In this document: piece by piece, positions 31,107 through 40,815 of the stretch
Layout of the letters: each line of letters opens with the position of its first letter
Position numbering within the stretch: position 1 is the first letter of the stretch
IMG/VR virus record: IMGVR_UViG_3300043468_001117
Coordinates: 1 to 61,074 of that record
DNA length: 61,074 nucleotides
Reading direction: 5' to 3' (one strand)
Origin: a virus
Program-made: the position numbers and the translations under genes
The notes under the pieces: generated by a model
Database searches by the model: none
What the model was told of the DNA's origin: nothing
What the model saw: only the letters and a program-made list of their open reading frames with translations

Positions 31107-32063
31107 TTAATCCCAGGCCTCAGCCCAATTACCGGATAAACCACCTTTTACGTAAGATGTTACCTTAGCTTCAAAGAAATTAGCATGTTCTGGAGTACCC
31201 ATTAATTCATCCCACCATGGCAATGGATTATCTTTAACTCCAAATTCACCTTTAAATCCCATACTAATTAATCGGCGATCAATTAAATATTTAAAATAGG
31301 TTTTAACTTCATCTTTAGTTAAACCTTCTAAATCACCCATTTCAAAAGCAAGATCAATAAATTTTTCTTCTAATTGCCAAGCCATTCGAGCCATATCATA
31401 AACATTCTTTTTAAAATCGTTTGTAACTACTCGAGGATGCTCTTCTACATACTGTTTAAATAATAAAATCAAACCATCACAATGATCATTTTCATCTAAT
31501 GCACTCCATCGATTAACTTCGCCCATTCCTTTCATTTTACCAAATCGTTGGAAATTAATTAACATAACAAATGAACTGAATAAACAGACCCCTTCAGTAA
31601 AAATATTTTTAATAAGTGATAATGCTTTACCGGTTTGAGACGACGTGTTATTATCGCCCATAAAATCAATTTTATCGGCCATTTCCTTGTATTCTAGGAA
31701 AGCCTCGAAATCAGTATCAGGTAAATTTAAAGTCGAATTTAAGGCCGAATATGCCCGCTGGTGTATCCCTTCTCTAGCTGCAAATGAAATTAACATTTGT
31801 TGAATTTCATTATTTTTAAAAATAGGAATTAGGTTCATTGTATACATTGAAGCAACGGTTTTATCACTTTCGGTAAATAACCGTAGAATTTGATGAATTA
31901 AATTCCGTTCAGATGGAATTAAATGATTTTGCCAATCCGCAACGTCACCACTAAAATCAATTTCCTGATGAGTCCAGTGCAATTGTTCTGATTTTTCAGC
32001 TAATTCAACAGCCCATGGATATTTAAATGGTTTATATGTTTTTGATGGTTCTAATACGGACAT
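31107..32063 (-). CDS. nrdB: Ribonucleotide reductase small subunit (class Ia)
   Basis: 318 residues. Di-iron/tyrosyl radical helices: HWTHQEIDFSGD (Asp/Glu side), ESDKTVASMYTMN, SFAAREGIHQRAYSAL (ExxH), SLIKNIFTEGVCLFSSF and DENDHCDGL (ExxH type). Supplies the radical to NrdA for dNTP production. Lacks the intron found in T4 nrdB. 64 bp downstream of nrdA. Confidence 0.95.
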   Translation of the reverse strand: MSVLEPSKTYKPFKYPWAVELAEKSEQLHWTHQEIDFSGDVADWQNHLIPSERNLIHQILRLFTESDKTVASMYTMNLIPIFKNNEIQQMLISFAAREGIHQRAYSALNSTLNLPDTDFEAFLEYKEMADKIDFMGDNNTSSQTGKALSLIKNIFTEGVCLFSSFVMLINFQRFGKMKGMGEVNRWSALDENDHCDGLILLFKQYVEEHPRVVTNDFKKNVYDMARMAWQLEEKFIDLAFEMGDLEGLTKDEVKTYFKYLIDRRLISMGFKGEFGVKDNPLPWWDELMGTPEHANFFEAKVTSYVKGGLSGNWAEAWD

Positions 32064-32127
32064 AATTATTCCTATGAATTTAAAATAAATTTAAAATGGG
32101 GTTAATTTACATTAACCCCGATGAATA

Positions 32128-34038
32128 TTAGGCTTGACAAGCAATGCATTCGTTATCAGTTGCTTGACTTTCATAATCTTTTAATGCATCGCGAATTATT
32201 TTACCGGATACATTTTCTAATTTAGCTTTTTTCTCAGCTCTTAAATAATATAAAGTTTTTAATGGATGTCCGGGTAAACTTTCATCTCTTGAAAATGCTC
32301 TGCGGTGATGTTGATTTAATGTGCGTTTTGAAACGCCTTCTTTATAAAATAAATTAATTGATGAGGCTTGATCGATAAATTCTTGTCTAATACGAGCTTG
32401 GTCGATTACATATCGCATATCAATTTCATCGCCAACTTTAAATACATTTTTTTCATGATCGGTAAATATACCGTCTATATTTTGGATTGAACCGCCATTA
32501 GCTGTAATTTCACGCCAAGTCTTATCATAATCACAATCTTTAGATTTAATAAGTTGATCTAGATATTTGTTTTTAATTACATATGATCCAATTCTAGTTC
32601 TGTGTGTGTAAATATTTGCTTTGATTGGTTCAACTGATGCTGAAGTTAATGCGATAATCGAACTATTTGCATTAGGTGCTATAGCAATAACCGTTGCATT
32701 TCTACGACTAGATCCTTTTAAAAATAAAGGCTCTCCCCGCTCAGCTGCCATTTTTTCAGATTCACTTACGGCCTTAGTATAATTATTTTTTGCTATTTGA
32801 TATGCGTGTTGCATTGATGATCCTACACCGCCCGATTCAAACGCGATATTATGTTTCATCAAATAATTATGCCATCCCATTAAACCCAATCCGATATCTC
32901 TACCGCCTTTAGCAGAACGAACGGCTTTTGATATCGATTCTGGTGCGTAATCAATAAACCACTGTAAAACGTTATCTAAGAATCTAGTAAAATCTTCAAC
33001 TATAGTAGTATCTTTCCATTCATCATAATATTCCGCATTTAATGATGATAAACAACAAACCGCAGTTAATCCATCTTGATTACTTTGGCCTGATATGTTA
33101 TAGGTTTCAGCTCTAGTTGGTATAATAATTTCGGTACATAAATTTGATGCATTAATTTTAAGACCATTTTTTGCTAATGATGGATGCATTCTACGATTTG
33201 ATTCATCGACATAATGAATATAAGGTTCGCCAGTTTTAAATCTAGTTTCGATGATTTGTTGCCAAACTTCTCTAGCATTAACTGTTGCTGTTACATTTTT
33301 CGAATAAGGATCTATTAAATCCCACGGAAGATTATTATCGCACGCATCAAGGAATGCATCGGTTATATTTACCGCAATATGCGAATTAAATGATTTTCTA
33401 TTAATATCACCACCCGATGGTGTTCGAGCCCCAATAAACTCAATTAAATCCGGATGTGTAATGTCGAGGTACCCTGCTACTGACCCTCTTCGGGTCCCTG
33501 CTTGATGATAATATAATATATTCGAATCCATAGTCTTTAGATATGGAATCGCGCCCGGACTTTTATCCGTAATACCTCTTAATCCCAAATACATACCAAC
33601 ACCGCCACCCAAAGTCGATAGAGTAGCTAATTCTTCGGCCGCTAATATTTGTCCTCTAAGAGTATCTGGAACCACGGGTAAAAAACAAGAAATTGGCATC
33701 GCTTTAACTTGTTTATCAGTAACAAACATACTTTTTCTTATATGGACATGATCCGGTGTATCATTCCAAGCACCTACTTTACCTTGCCATTCTCCCTCAA
33801 TAGCATTTGATATAATAGGACTAGCAAAACAAGCCCATTGTTTAGATACGTACCCATAAATCCGTTGTGCTAAATCATAATCTCCATAACAAAAATTAGT
33901 TGAGGCTCTAGCGAAAGCTTGTTGTGGGCTAGTCTCATAATCGTTTAGATAATGTTTTCGCAATAACTCAGATGCAAATTCGCCATAATTTTCGTCCCTT
34001 TGTAAATCGACAGTGATGCCTAGATATTTTTCATTCAT
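32128..34038 (-). CDS. nrdA: Ribonucleotide reductase large subunit (class Ia)
   Basis: 636 residues, shorter than most NrdA (about 750) and lacking the N-terminal ATP cone, so allosteric overall-activity control is probably absent. Catalytic features: PISCFLP, GGGVGMYLGLRG, RRGSVAGYLDITHPDLIEF, NLCTEI, GLGLMGWHNYL and PNANSSIIALTSASVEPI. The C-terminal redox pair is CIACQA. Converts NDP to dNDP for phage DNA. Own strong promoter at 34100-34128. Confidence 0.95.
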   Translation of the reverse strand: MNEKYLGITVDLQRDENYGEFASELLRKHYLNDYETSPQQAFARASTNFCYGDYDLAQRIYGYVSKQWACFASPIISNAIEGEWQGKVGAWNDTPDHVHIRKSMFVTDKQVKAMPISCFLPVVPDTLRGQILAAEELATLSTLGGGVGMYLGLRGITDKSPGAIPYLKTMDSNILYYHQAGTRRGSVAGYLDITHPDLIEFIGARTPSGGDINRKSFNSHIAVNITDAFLDACDNNLPWDLIDPYSKNVTATVNAREVWQQIIETRFKTGEPYIHYVDESNRRMHPSLAKNGLKINASNLCTEIIIPTRAETYNISGQSNQDGLTAVCCLSSLNAEYYDEWKDTTIVEDFTRFLDNVLQWFIDYAPESISKAVRSAKGGRDIGLGLMGWHNYLMKHNIAFESGGVGSSMQHAYQIAKNNYTKAVSESEKMAAERGEPLFLKGSSRRNATVIAIAPNANSSIIALTSASVEPIKANIYTHRTRIGSYVIKNKYLDQLIKSKDCDYDKTWREITANGGSIQNIDGIFTDHEKNVFKVGDEIDMRYVIDQARIRQEFIDQASSINLFYKEGVSKRTLNQHHRRAFSRDESLPGHPLKTLYYLRAEKKAKLENVSGKIIRDALKDYESQATDNECIACQA

Positions 34039-34099
34039 GAATTGGTCTCAGTTTTTGTTAAAATCTTGGAAAGTGAAATATTTATGATATTAAAATAGA

Positions 34100-34128
34100 A
34101 TTATAAACCAGCCTTAAAAAATCATCAA
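34100..34128 (-). promoter_or_regulatory. Early promoter of the nrdA-nrdB operon
   Basis: TTGATG (34123-34128), 17 bp, TATAAT (34100-34105) on the minus strand. The rest of the divergent spacer 34129-34307 shows only a possible TATAAT at 34273-34278 for the plus-strand gene, with no matching -35. Confidence 0.75.
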
Positions 34129-34307
34129 GAAATAAGTAGCAAAACTAATACTTTAATTTTATCCATATAAAACAATAGGTTATCTAATTATAAAATCAAA
34201 ATATCACTAAAATATAATATATTGCTTTAATTGATTTGGTTTTCTCGTATAGATCTCTATTTTTTATTGCTATATAATACAAATAAGTTAATTTACAAAT
34301 TTAAAAT

Positions 34308-36266
34308 ATGAACTTAAAAGAGCATCAATTATTAGTTGATTTAAAAATTACTACTAAGTTTGGACAATTTATATTAGTAAACAAAAAGCATGGTAGTGTT
34401 TATAACCCGCATAAGCAAATATGGATATCGGATAATTATTTTACTAAATTTGATATAGCCGATATTCAGAAATTAAATTTAAAAACGCCGAACGACGTTA
34501 AACGGTTTTATATTGATTCTGTTATTAGTGGTTTATGTAAAACTGAAATTATTGAGTCGGATAAAAGTAAATCTAAAGCGCAGCGATGTTTTGAGCGATT
34601 GCAAGTAATTCATAATTTTAAGAATAGTCGAGCAATGATTCCAGTTAATTTAACTGATGATATGATTATGGCTGTTATGCTTAGATTTAAAAGGCATTAT
34701 GATAAAAATCATATAAAACCATTTAATATTAATATAGATATCGCTTATTCTATTATTAATACGATATCAACTAAATATTCATATAAAAAATTTAATTATC
34801 GTCGCAAAAATAAAGATGATTTTCAAGAAAATGATATTAATAAGGGTTGGATACAAGTTAAATATTCTGAATTAGTTGAGTTATCGCATATTGATTGTAA
34901 ATATTATTTAAAAGCATTAATTAATAGTGGTTATATTGAAACTGATAATTTATGGTGGCATATACCGGGAGCGCCTCCGGGAACAAATAAAGCGCGATGC
35001 TATAAATTAGCAGATCATTTATATCAACCGAATGAAAAAACGCATAGATTTGTAGATTATCAAACATATGAAATTAAATTAAAAATTGCAAAATATAAAT
35101 CTAGATTGAGAAAAGAATCTCAAATCGATAATATAAAATATCAGTTATTAATGGACGATGTTGAAACTTTATTTTATCAGATAGATGAAAAACAAATATA
35201 CGATTATTATAAAAATCGACCGCATGAATTTTACGAAACTGATGGTTCGATATCGCAGCTAATGGAAAAATTAAATGATCCGCATATTATAAAATTAAAT
35301 GAACTAATTGAATTTATAGAACAGACTAAGGCGAATAAAAATTTTTATTATAATAATAAAGATATATTTGGCGGTCGATTCCATTCGATATTAACGAACA
35401 CGCCAGCAAAATTACGTAAATTTATTCGTCATAATAATATACCGTATATTAATGTTGATATTAAAAATTCACAAATGGCGATCATCGCGATTATTGTTTC
35501 TCATCCAGATGTTGCGGAAGAGTTATTGAAAAAATGCGATGAGATTGAAGTTAATGGATTAAAAATACCATTATTTGAACATTATAAAAATGTAGTTAAA
35601 GAAGCTAATGTTGATTTAAAGTTACTGCAATCGTTTTGTAATGATGCTATGACTGGCGTAGTTTATGAAAAAATGGCCGATAGTAATAATGCGGATCGAT
35701 CTATTGCTAAATTAGATGCAATGAAGATATTTTTCAGTAATAATAAGCAATTTACTGCATTAAAGCAAGAATATGGTAATGTTTACCCCGAATTAATAAA
35801 ATTATGCAATGCATTAAATGTAGCTGGCGGAATTCATATAATACCAAAATTAACACAACAAGCAGAAAGTGAAATTTTTATTAACCGAGTAGTTAATGAA
35901 TTTTTTAAACATAAAAAATATCCGGCGGCAACGGTCCATGATTCTATTATGGTACATCCATCAGATTTAGAGTTATTTGATAAATGTTATAATGACGTAT
36001 TTAATGAATTAGGATTAAATCCATTATTATTACGATATGAAAGTTCTATGACTGTAGCCGAAGCGGAAAATTATGGATTTTCTTATTACATTCATAAAAT
36101 TAAATTACAAGAATTAATTAAAGATTATCCGAAAATAGATAGGATTATACCGGAACCATCATTTATCGATATATCAAATATGAATATTAATGAATTGATA
36201 GTTATATCTAATTATAATTTAAAGCCAAAAATCGAAGCGCATAGATTTAATTCATTACATATATAA
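34308..36266 (+). CDS. Divergent palm-domain polymerase (family A / T7-RNAP superfamily-like)
   Basis: 652 residues. The C-terminal half carries the three palm motifs in order: motif A NVDIKNSQMAII (Asp384), motif B-like DRSIAKLDAMKIF (Arg464, Lys468) and motif C TVHDSIMV (Asp545). GGRFHSILTNTPAKLRKFI precedes motif A. This set is found in poorly described polymerase-like proteins of mobile elements and phages; it is not gp43, which is encoded elsewhere. The N-terminal half looks like a winged-helix/recognition region. No exonuclease domain. Whether it makes DNA, RNA or primers is unknown. No good ribosome site at the ATG. Confidence 0.55.
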   Translation: MNLKEHQLLVDLKITTKFGQFILVNKKHGSVYNPHKQIWISDNYFTKFDIADIQKLNLKTPNDVKRFYIDSVISGLCKTEIIESDKSKSKAQRCFERLQVIHNFKNSRAMIPVNLTDDMIMAVMLRFKRHYDKNHIKPFNINIDIAYSIINTISTKYSYKKFNYRRKNKDDFQENDINKGWIQVKYSELVELSHIDCKYYLKALINSGYIETDNLWWHIPGAPPGTNKARCYKLADHLYQPNEKTHRFVDYQTYEIKLKIAKYKSRLRKESQIDNIKYQLLMDDVETLFYQIDEKQIYDYYKNRPHEFYETDGSISQLMEKLNDPHIIKLNELIEFIEQTKANKNFYYNNKDIFGGRFHSILTNTPAKLRKFIRHNNIPYINVDIKNSQMAIIAIIVSHPDVAEELLKKCDEIEVNGLKIPLFEHYKNVVKEANVDLKLLQSFCNDAMTGVVYEKMADSNNADRSIAKLDAMKIFFSNNKQFTALKQEYGNVYPELIKLCNALNVAGGIHIIPKLTQQAESEIFINRVVNEFFKHKKYPAATVHDSIMVHPSDLELFDKCYNDVFNELGLNPLLLRYESSMTVAEAENYGFSYYIHKIKLQELIKDYPKIDRIIPEPSFIDISNMNINELIVISNYNLKPKIEAHRFNSLHI

Positions 36267-36269
36267 ACC

Positions 36270-36298
36270 TTGAAATTGTGGATATTGTATGATATAAT
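36270..36298 (+). promoter_or_regulatory. Early promoter for the 169-residue gene
   Basis: TTGAAA (36270-36275), 17 bp, TATAAT (36293-36298), just after the polymerase-like gene. Confidence 0.75.
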
Positions 36299-36334
36299 TT
36301 AATTTTAAACGATTATTTTAAAGAGAATTAAATC

Positions 36335-36844
36335 ATGTCCAGTTTTAGATATAATAATGCCAGATCAGTTTATTTAGTAAACGAAAAAAAAATACAATTT
36401 AGAATTGAAACGACAGTAGACGGTGAATTTAGCGGTTTAATCTACGCTACTTTTAAAAATAAAAATCAAATAAAATCAATATTCGGTAAGGAATTAGATG
36501 ATATAACAAATGATGATTTGATATACTTCGTAGATCCATACCGCGGATCCGAATACCATGAATACTTAGAAGAAGCTGCGATGCAACATATTTTGCTATT
36601 CGGTGATAAAGAAGATGATTATCGCGACTTTTCGTTTTATAATATGTCTAAACGAGATCAATTAATTTTTTTAAGACATTTCGCACAAACTGCGTTAGAT
36701 TTTTCCGATTTTGAAGTTTCTGATAATTTCGATGTAATTAATCATATTGAAACGCGATTTGTAGAAGATAAAAAGATTTGGGATGAAATAGCTAAAGCTG
36801 CAGGCAAATCTTTAACTATTTCATACCGACAAACAGAACTTTAA
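36335..36844 (+). CDS. Hypothetical early protein
   Basis: 169 residues, acidic, no motif recognised (MSSFRYNNARSVYLVNEKKI..., then DKEDDYRDFSFYNMSKRDQLI). AGAG ribosome site, own early promoter. Its stop overlaps that of the convergent nucleotidyltransferase by 4 nt. Confidence 0.55.
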   Translation: MSSFRYNNARSVYLVNEKKIQFRIETTVDGEFSGLIYATFKNKNQIKSIFGKELDDITNDDLIYFVDPYRGSEYHEYLEEAAMQHILLFGDKEDDYRDFSFYNMSKRDQLIFLRHFAQTALDFSDFEVSDNFDVINHIETRFVEDKKIWDEIAKAAGKSLTISYRQTEL

Positions 36845-37563
36845 TCTAACGATAATTCATCATCAAACGCATTCGTTTTCGCAATTGATAATTTATCTAG
36901 ATAGCCGGAGTTTCTTAGTTCCTTGAAAACTAAATTTTCAACACTAAATTCACCGGCTTGTTTTAATCCCGCCTTGCGCATATTTTTAATTTTGTCTTGA
37001 ACCGCTTTAATTGACTCAACTTCTTCATCTTTAGATGAAACAATGCGATCAATTATTTTCTTAATAGCTTTAGCTTTAATCTTAATTGCATATTCATCGA
37101 CTTTAAGATCATGCAAATATGATGGTTTAAGATTCCACTTATTATTTTTAATACTATAAACGCCGGTTGCAGTTAAAATTTCATTTTTTAACTGTGCGTA
37201 TAATTCAACTGGGTAATTGTATATAGTAATTTCATGAGTTTCACCCCATAATTTCTTTTTAGTGTCTAATAAATCCTCTAAATCAATACCATCCGATTTA
37301 CCGCGATGTTTCGGCACATCTAATATAATATGCAAATCCATATCTGAATATCGAGTATAATTATAATTTGCTAAACTACCAGTAAGAATAATATCGGATA
37401 TAGGGAAATCGGGTAATTCTAAATATTCATAATATTCATCTGCGATTTTTAATAATTTTTTTCGTATTTCTGGTTTTAATGTATCATCTTCCCATACAAT
37501 TGAGTTTAAATGCCGATGATATTTAAAAGCACTTTCGATAAGAAATTCAGTAAATGTAGCCAT
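36841..37563 (-). CDS. Nucleotidyltransferase-fold protein
   Basis: 240 residues. The polymerase-beta-type signature GSLANYNYTRYSDMDLHII (GS..., DxD) lies at about 62-80, with a later ITIYNYPVELYAQ strand that can carry the third acidic residue. Found in many T4-like phages as a protein of unknown role. Could add a nucleotide to RNA, protein or a small molecule (antitoxin MntA-like or antibiotic-type NTases share the fold). Confidence 0.7.
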   Translation of the reverse strand: MATFTEFLIESAFKYHRHLNSIVWEDDTLKPEIRKKLLKIADEYYEYLELPDFPISDIILTGSLANYNYTRYSDMDLHIILDVPKHRGKSDGIDLEDLLDTKKKLWGETHEITIYNYPVELYAQLKNEILTATGVYSIKNNKWNLKPSYLHDLKVDEYAIKIKAKAIKKIIDRIVSSKDEEVESIKAVQDKIKNMRKAGLKQAGEFSVENLVFKELRNSGYLDKLSIAKTNAFDDELSLD

Positions 37564-37633
37564 AGTAGTAATTTAAAAATATAAAACTATTATTTATTAT
37601 ACATGTTATCGGATAATACTAATTAATATATGT

Positions 37634-37662
37634 TTGATTTAATTACTAAAATATATTATAAT
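37634..37662 (+). promoter_or_regulatory. Early promoter of the XPD/DinG-like helicase gene
   Basis: TTGATT (37634-37639), 17 bp, TATAAT (37657-37662), 34 bp before ATG 37697. Confidence 0.75.
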
Positions 37663-37696
37663 TATACATTATAACTTGATAATAATTGAGGGCTGT

Positions 37697-39277
37697 ATGA
37701 ATATAAATGAGCATTGGGCAATGGAAGGCCATCAACCTAGAGATTCCCAAATTACTGCGTTTGATTTTATGGTATCAAATTCAGATAAAAAATACTTATT
37801 TTTAGAATTACCGATCGGTACCGGTAAATCTGCATTGGGTGTTACTTACGCGAATTGGATTAAGACATTAAATGCATCCCAATTGGCATCATATATTTTA
37901 ACACCTCAGAAAATATTACAAGAGCAATACGAAAAATCATTTAAGTCAAATAATTTTACATCATTATACGGTAGAAACTATTATCGTTGTAATACGGTAA
38001 ATGGTAATTGCGAAATGGGTAATATAGTTAAAGCATCATGCCCCGGATGTCCGAGTAAAGCCGCCCATACTAGAGCTATTAATGCAGACCATACTGTATT
38101 AAATTACACATTAGGTTTAATATTATTTGGCGGTAATTCAAAATACGAACGCCGCAGTTTAATGGTTTTCGATGAATGTCATCAATTGGAAAAAATATTA
38201 ACTGATTTTAATAATATGATGATAACGAAATATAATTGTACAAAATATAAGATTCCGTGGATTACGAGTCGGACTATAGAAGATATACAAAAATGGGTTA
38301 AAGAATTGTATTGGCCATCAATGGATGAGCAATATACCGCATTATCGGATGAATGTGAATTAATAGATAATACAAGAAAATTATCATCGGAAGATATTAA
38401 TAAATTAACTACATTATCTACATTATCAGAACACTTAAATACTGTTAATTCGTTTATGATGAGAACGACCGATGAATTATACGATAATTTTATTGTTACT
38501 GGCGATGACGATAGTATTAAATTAAAATACATATTCGGTCGTGAAAATTTTCACGACGTTTTAGAACCGAAAGCTGATAAGTTTTTGTTTATGTCGTCGA
38601 CTATATTCGATTATACTGAATTGTGTAAAAATTTAAATATTCCATTAGAAGAGACTGCGTTTATTTCATTAGAATCCGAATTTAATAAAGATAATAGACC
38701 GGTTATATATAAACCGACTATGAAAATGAGTTACGGCTGGGATCATGCAAATAAAATAAACGAACGTAAGGTTTTAATTAAAAATATTAAGTTTTTATTA
38801 AAACAACATACTGATGAAAGCGGAATTATACATACTGGAAATTTTCAGATTGCTAAATGGCTTGTTTCTGAATTAAGTAATGGAACCCATGAAATATTTC
38901 ATCATAATCCGGGTTCAGGAGATAATAGAAATAAAATCATTAGTGCATATATTAATAGTAGAAAACCAAGTTTGTTAATATCACCTAGTATTACTGAAGG
39001 TTTAGATTTAGTCGATGATAGGGCTAGATTCGTTATTTTCGCTAAAATTGCATTTGGTAGTTTAGGCGATGCTTGGATTAAAAAAAGAATGGATATGTCG
39101 AATAATTGGTATTTAATAAATGCATTAACTGACGTAATTCAAGGATGTGGTAGAGTAGTTCGATCTCACGATGATTTTGGCGTTTGTTATATTTTAGATT
39201 CATCGTGGGAATACTTATTTAATAAAACAAAACATCATATTCCTAGATGGTGGTTAGACGCATACCATAAAATGTAA
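37697..39277 (+). CDS. XPD/DinG-like superfamily 2 helicase with iron-sulfur-type cysteines
   Basis: 526 residues from ATG 37697, which has a GAGGG ribosome site; an upstream TTG is less likely. Q-like HQPRDSQ, Walker A LPIGTGKSALG, then four cysteines (YYRCNT..NGNC....SCPGCPSK) in the place of the XPD/DinG 4Fe-4S cluster, Walker B VFDECHQLEK, later SPSITEGLDLVDDRARFVIFAK (motif V) and QGCGRVVRSHDDFG (motif VI). 5'-3' DNA helicase activity is typical of the family. T4 lacks this gene. Confidence 0.82.
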   Translation: MNINEHWAMEGHQPRDSQITAFDFMVSNSDKKYLFLELPIGTGKSALGVTYANWIKTLNASQLASYILTPQKILQEQYEKSFKSNNFTSLYGRNYYRCNTVNGNCEMGNIVKASCPGCPSKAAHTRAINADHTVLNYTLGLILFGGNSKYERRSLMVFDECHQLEKILTDFNNMMITKYNCTKYKIPWITSRTIEDIQKWVKELYWPSMDEQYTALSDECELIDNTRKLSSEDINKLTTLSTLSEHLNTVNSFMMRTTDELYDNFIVTGDDDSIKLKYIFGRENFHDVLEPKADKFLFMSSTIFDYTELCKNLNIPLEETAFISLESEFNKDNRPVIYKPTMKMSYGWDHANKINERKVLIKNIKFLLKQHTDESGIIHTGNFQIAKWLVSELSNGTHEIFHHNPGSGDNRNKIISAYINSRKPSLLISPSITEGLDLVDDRARFVIFAKIAFGSLGDAWIKKRMDMSNNWYLINALTDVIQGCGRVVRSHDDFGVCYILDSSWEYLFNKTKHHIPRWWLDAYHKM

Positions 39278-39285
39278 AAAAAAGC

Positions 39286-39313
39286 TGGACTTTTATAAAA
39301 ACCAACATATAAT
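39286..39313 (+). promoter_or_regulatory. Probable promoter of the 85-residue gene
   Basis: TGGACT (39286-39291), 16 bp, TATAAT (39308-39313). A short GAGG/CCTC hairpin followed by a T-rich run lies in the leader before the GGAG ribosome site. Confidence 0.5.
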
Positions 39314-39371
39314 TAGATATTCGAGGCTAAAATACCTCTTATTTTTATTTCAATTTATATCGGAGATCACG

Positions 39372-39629
39372 ATGGCAACAACCACATTAACAATTGGCGA
39401 GCAAAATTTAGAAGTAGCATCTTTACCAGAAAATATTCAGCGTATTGTGGCGGCTTATGATGAAGCGGTAGTTCGTGCGCAAGCTGCAGAACAAGACTTA
39501 ATTCATTCTAGTTCAGCTAGTAAATGGTTATTCCATGAAATTAATCGTTTAGTTAGTGCGTTATTAACAGAACAAGAAGAAGGTTCTGAAGATGGTGAAG
39601 CAGTTACTGAAGAATCAGAAGAAGTTTAA
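39372..39629 (+). CDS. Small coiled-coil protein, probably abundant
   Basis: 85 residues: a short beta N-terminus (TTTLTIGEQNLEVASLPENIQRIV), a helix with heptad spacing and a very acidic tail (EEGSEDGEAVTEESEEV). GGAG ribosome site, own promoter and a strong terminator. GC-richer codons than neighbours suggest high expression. Function unknown. Confidence 0.65.
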   Translation: MATTTLTIGEQNLEVASLPENIQRIVAAYDEAVVRAQAAEQDLIHSSSASKWLFHEINRLVSALLTEQEEGSEDGEAVTEESEEV

Positions 39630-39651
39630 TTTTTTATAAATTTAAACTTCT

Positions 39652-39687
39652 AACCGGAAAATAATAAAATATTTTCCGGTTTTTTTA
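39652..39687 (+). terminator. Intrinsic terminator
   Basis: Stem 39652-39662 / 39671-39681 (AACCGGAAAAT and complement), 8-nt loop, followed by seven T. Confidence 0.9.
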
Positions 39688-39712
39688 TACTTATTAAAAA
39701 TGGACATTCAAA

Positions 39713-40786
39713 ATGGATGAAATCATTAAAGCATTATATAATATAACTATTACTCCGAAATTAACAAAACAAATATTAGATTTAATCGAAGATAATAATA
39801 AAATTAATGACGATGAATCGTTTATTAATAATGCGATATCAAAATATGACCCATCCAATAGTAAATATACTATTGCTAAACAATTATTATCGAATCAAAT
39901 AAAATATTATGAATTAGCTAGCTCCGAAAATAATACTATTTCGCCAGATATACAAAATCTAGGGTATAATGCAATATTGCAATTTATAGATACTTCGATT
40001 ATTTTAGATATATTCGGAACTCAACCAATGTCCGGCCCAGTGGGTTTAATATATCATTTACAAATGAAAGAATCGGATGATAGTAGTAATTCCGGCGCTA
40101 CTCGATTATCGATGGAATTTATATCAATGGCAGTCGAAGCGATATCTAAAAAAATGCAAGCTAGTTTTTCCGTGGAATTATTACAAGATTTAAATGCAAT
40201 GCATCAACCGTCATTAATAAATGAAGTTTATAATGCGGCAAATGTACAATTAATATCAGAATTAGAAAATTACTTAATCGGCGAATTACTAACAGTTGTA
40301 GAAACGGATTATAAATTTATTGATGCGTCAGTAGATCAAATCTTAACTGCAATTATGATTACTGCGAATAATATCGCTAAAAAATCAAAAAGAGGTGTCG
40401 GAAATTTCGCAGTAATTTCTCACGAATTATTCGCTCGATTTATAGGCCACCCATCATTTACTATATCTGAAGATGGTGAATATATCCGAGATGAATATTT
40501 AAAGAAAGAATCGAATATAGTTAATGGTTTTTGTGGTAGTGTAGGCGGCGTTACTAATATTATCGCATATACTAACGACTCAATTTTAACTAATCAAATT
40601 TTAGTTGGATATAAAGGATCAACTACTTCTGATTGCGGAGCTTATTTCGCCCCATACCAATATTTAATGAATGGCGGCGCGAAATTAAATGAAACTAATA
40701 TGCAGCCATCAATGTCTTTCCTTTCTAGATTCGGTTTAAAAATATTTGAAGATACTCCTAAATATTACGGATTAATTTCATTATAA
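39713..40786 (+). CDS. T4 gp23/gp24-like capsid protein
   Basis: 357 residues with landmarks of the T4 major-capsid/vertex family: MSGPVGLIYHL, MAVEAISKKMQASFSVELLQDLNAMH, KRGVGNFAVISHELF, VGYKGSTTSDCGAYFAPY and NMQPSMSFLSRFGL. Much shorter than T4 gp23 (521) and gp24 (427), and lacking the long N-terminal prosequence and a clear chitin-like insertion domain. It may be a vertex (gp24) protein, with the main capsid gene outside the window. Preceded by a terminator; only a GGAC ribosome site is seen. Confidence 0.75.
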   Translation: MDEIIKALYNITITPKLTKQILDLIEDNNKINDDESFINNAISKYDPSNSKYTIAKQLLSNQIKYYELASSENNTISPDIQNLGYNAILQFIDTSIILDIFGTQPMSGPVGLIYHLQMKESDDSSNSGATRLSMEFISMAVEAISKKMQASFSVELLQDLNAMHQPSLINEVYNAANVQLISELENYLIGELLTVVETDYKFIDASVDQILTAIMITANNIAKKSKRGVGNFAVISHELFARFIGHPSFTISEDGEYIRDEYLKKESNIVNGFCGSVGGVTNIIAYTNDSILTNQILVGYKGSTTSDCGAYFAPYQYLMNGGAKLNETNMQPSMSFLSRFGLKIFEDTPKYYGLISL

Positions 40787-40788
40787 AA

Positions 40789-40814
40789 AAAAGGGCCTAT
40801 AAGGCCCTTTTTTA
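40789..40814. terminator. Bidirectional terminator between capsid-like gene and gp41
   Basis: Stem AAGGGCCT/AGGCCCTT (40791-40798 / 40802-40809) with A-run and T-run on either side, so it works both ways between convergent genes. Confidence 0.9.
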
Positions 40815-40815
40815 T

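Noticed and set aside
34039-34307. Possible tRNA or small gene between nrdA and the palm-polymerase gene
   Set aside because: No cloverleaf or T-arm sequence and no frame with a ribosome site; only the nrdA promoter is clear.
37676-37696. TTG start seven codons upstream in the helicase gene
   Set aside because: The ATG at 37697 has a GAGGG ribosome site at proper distance; the TTG has none.
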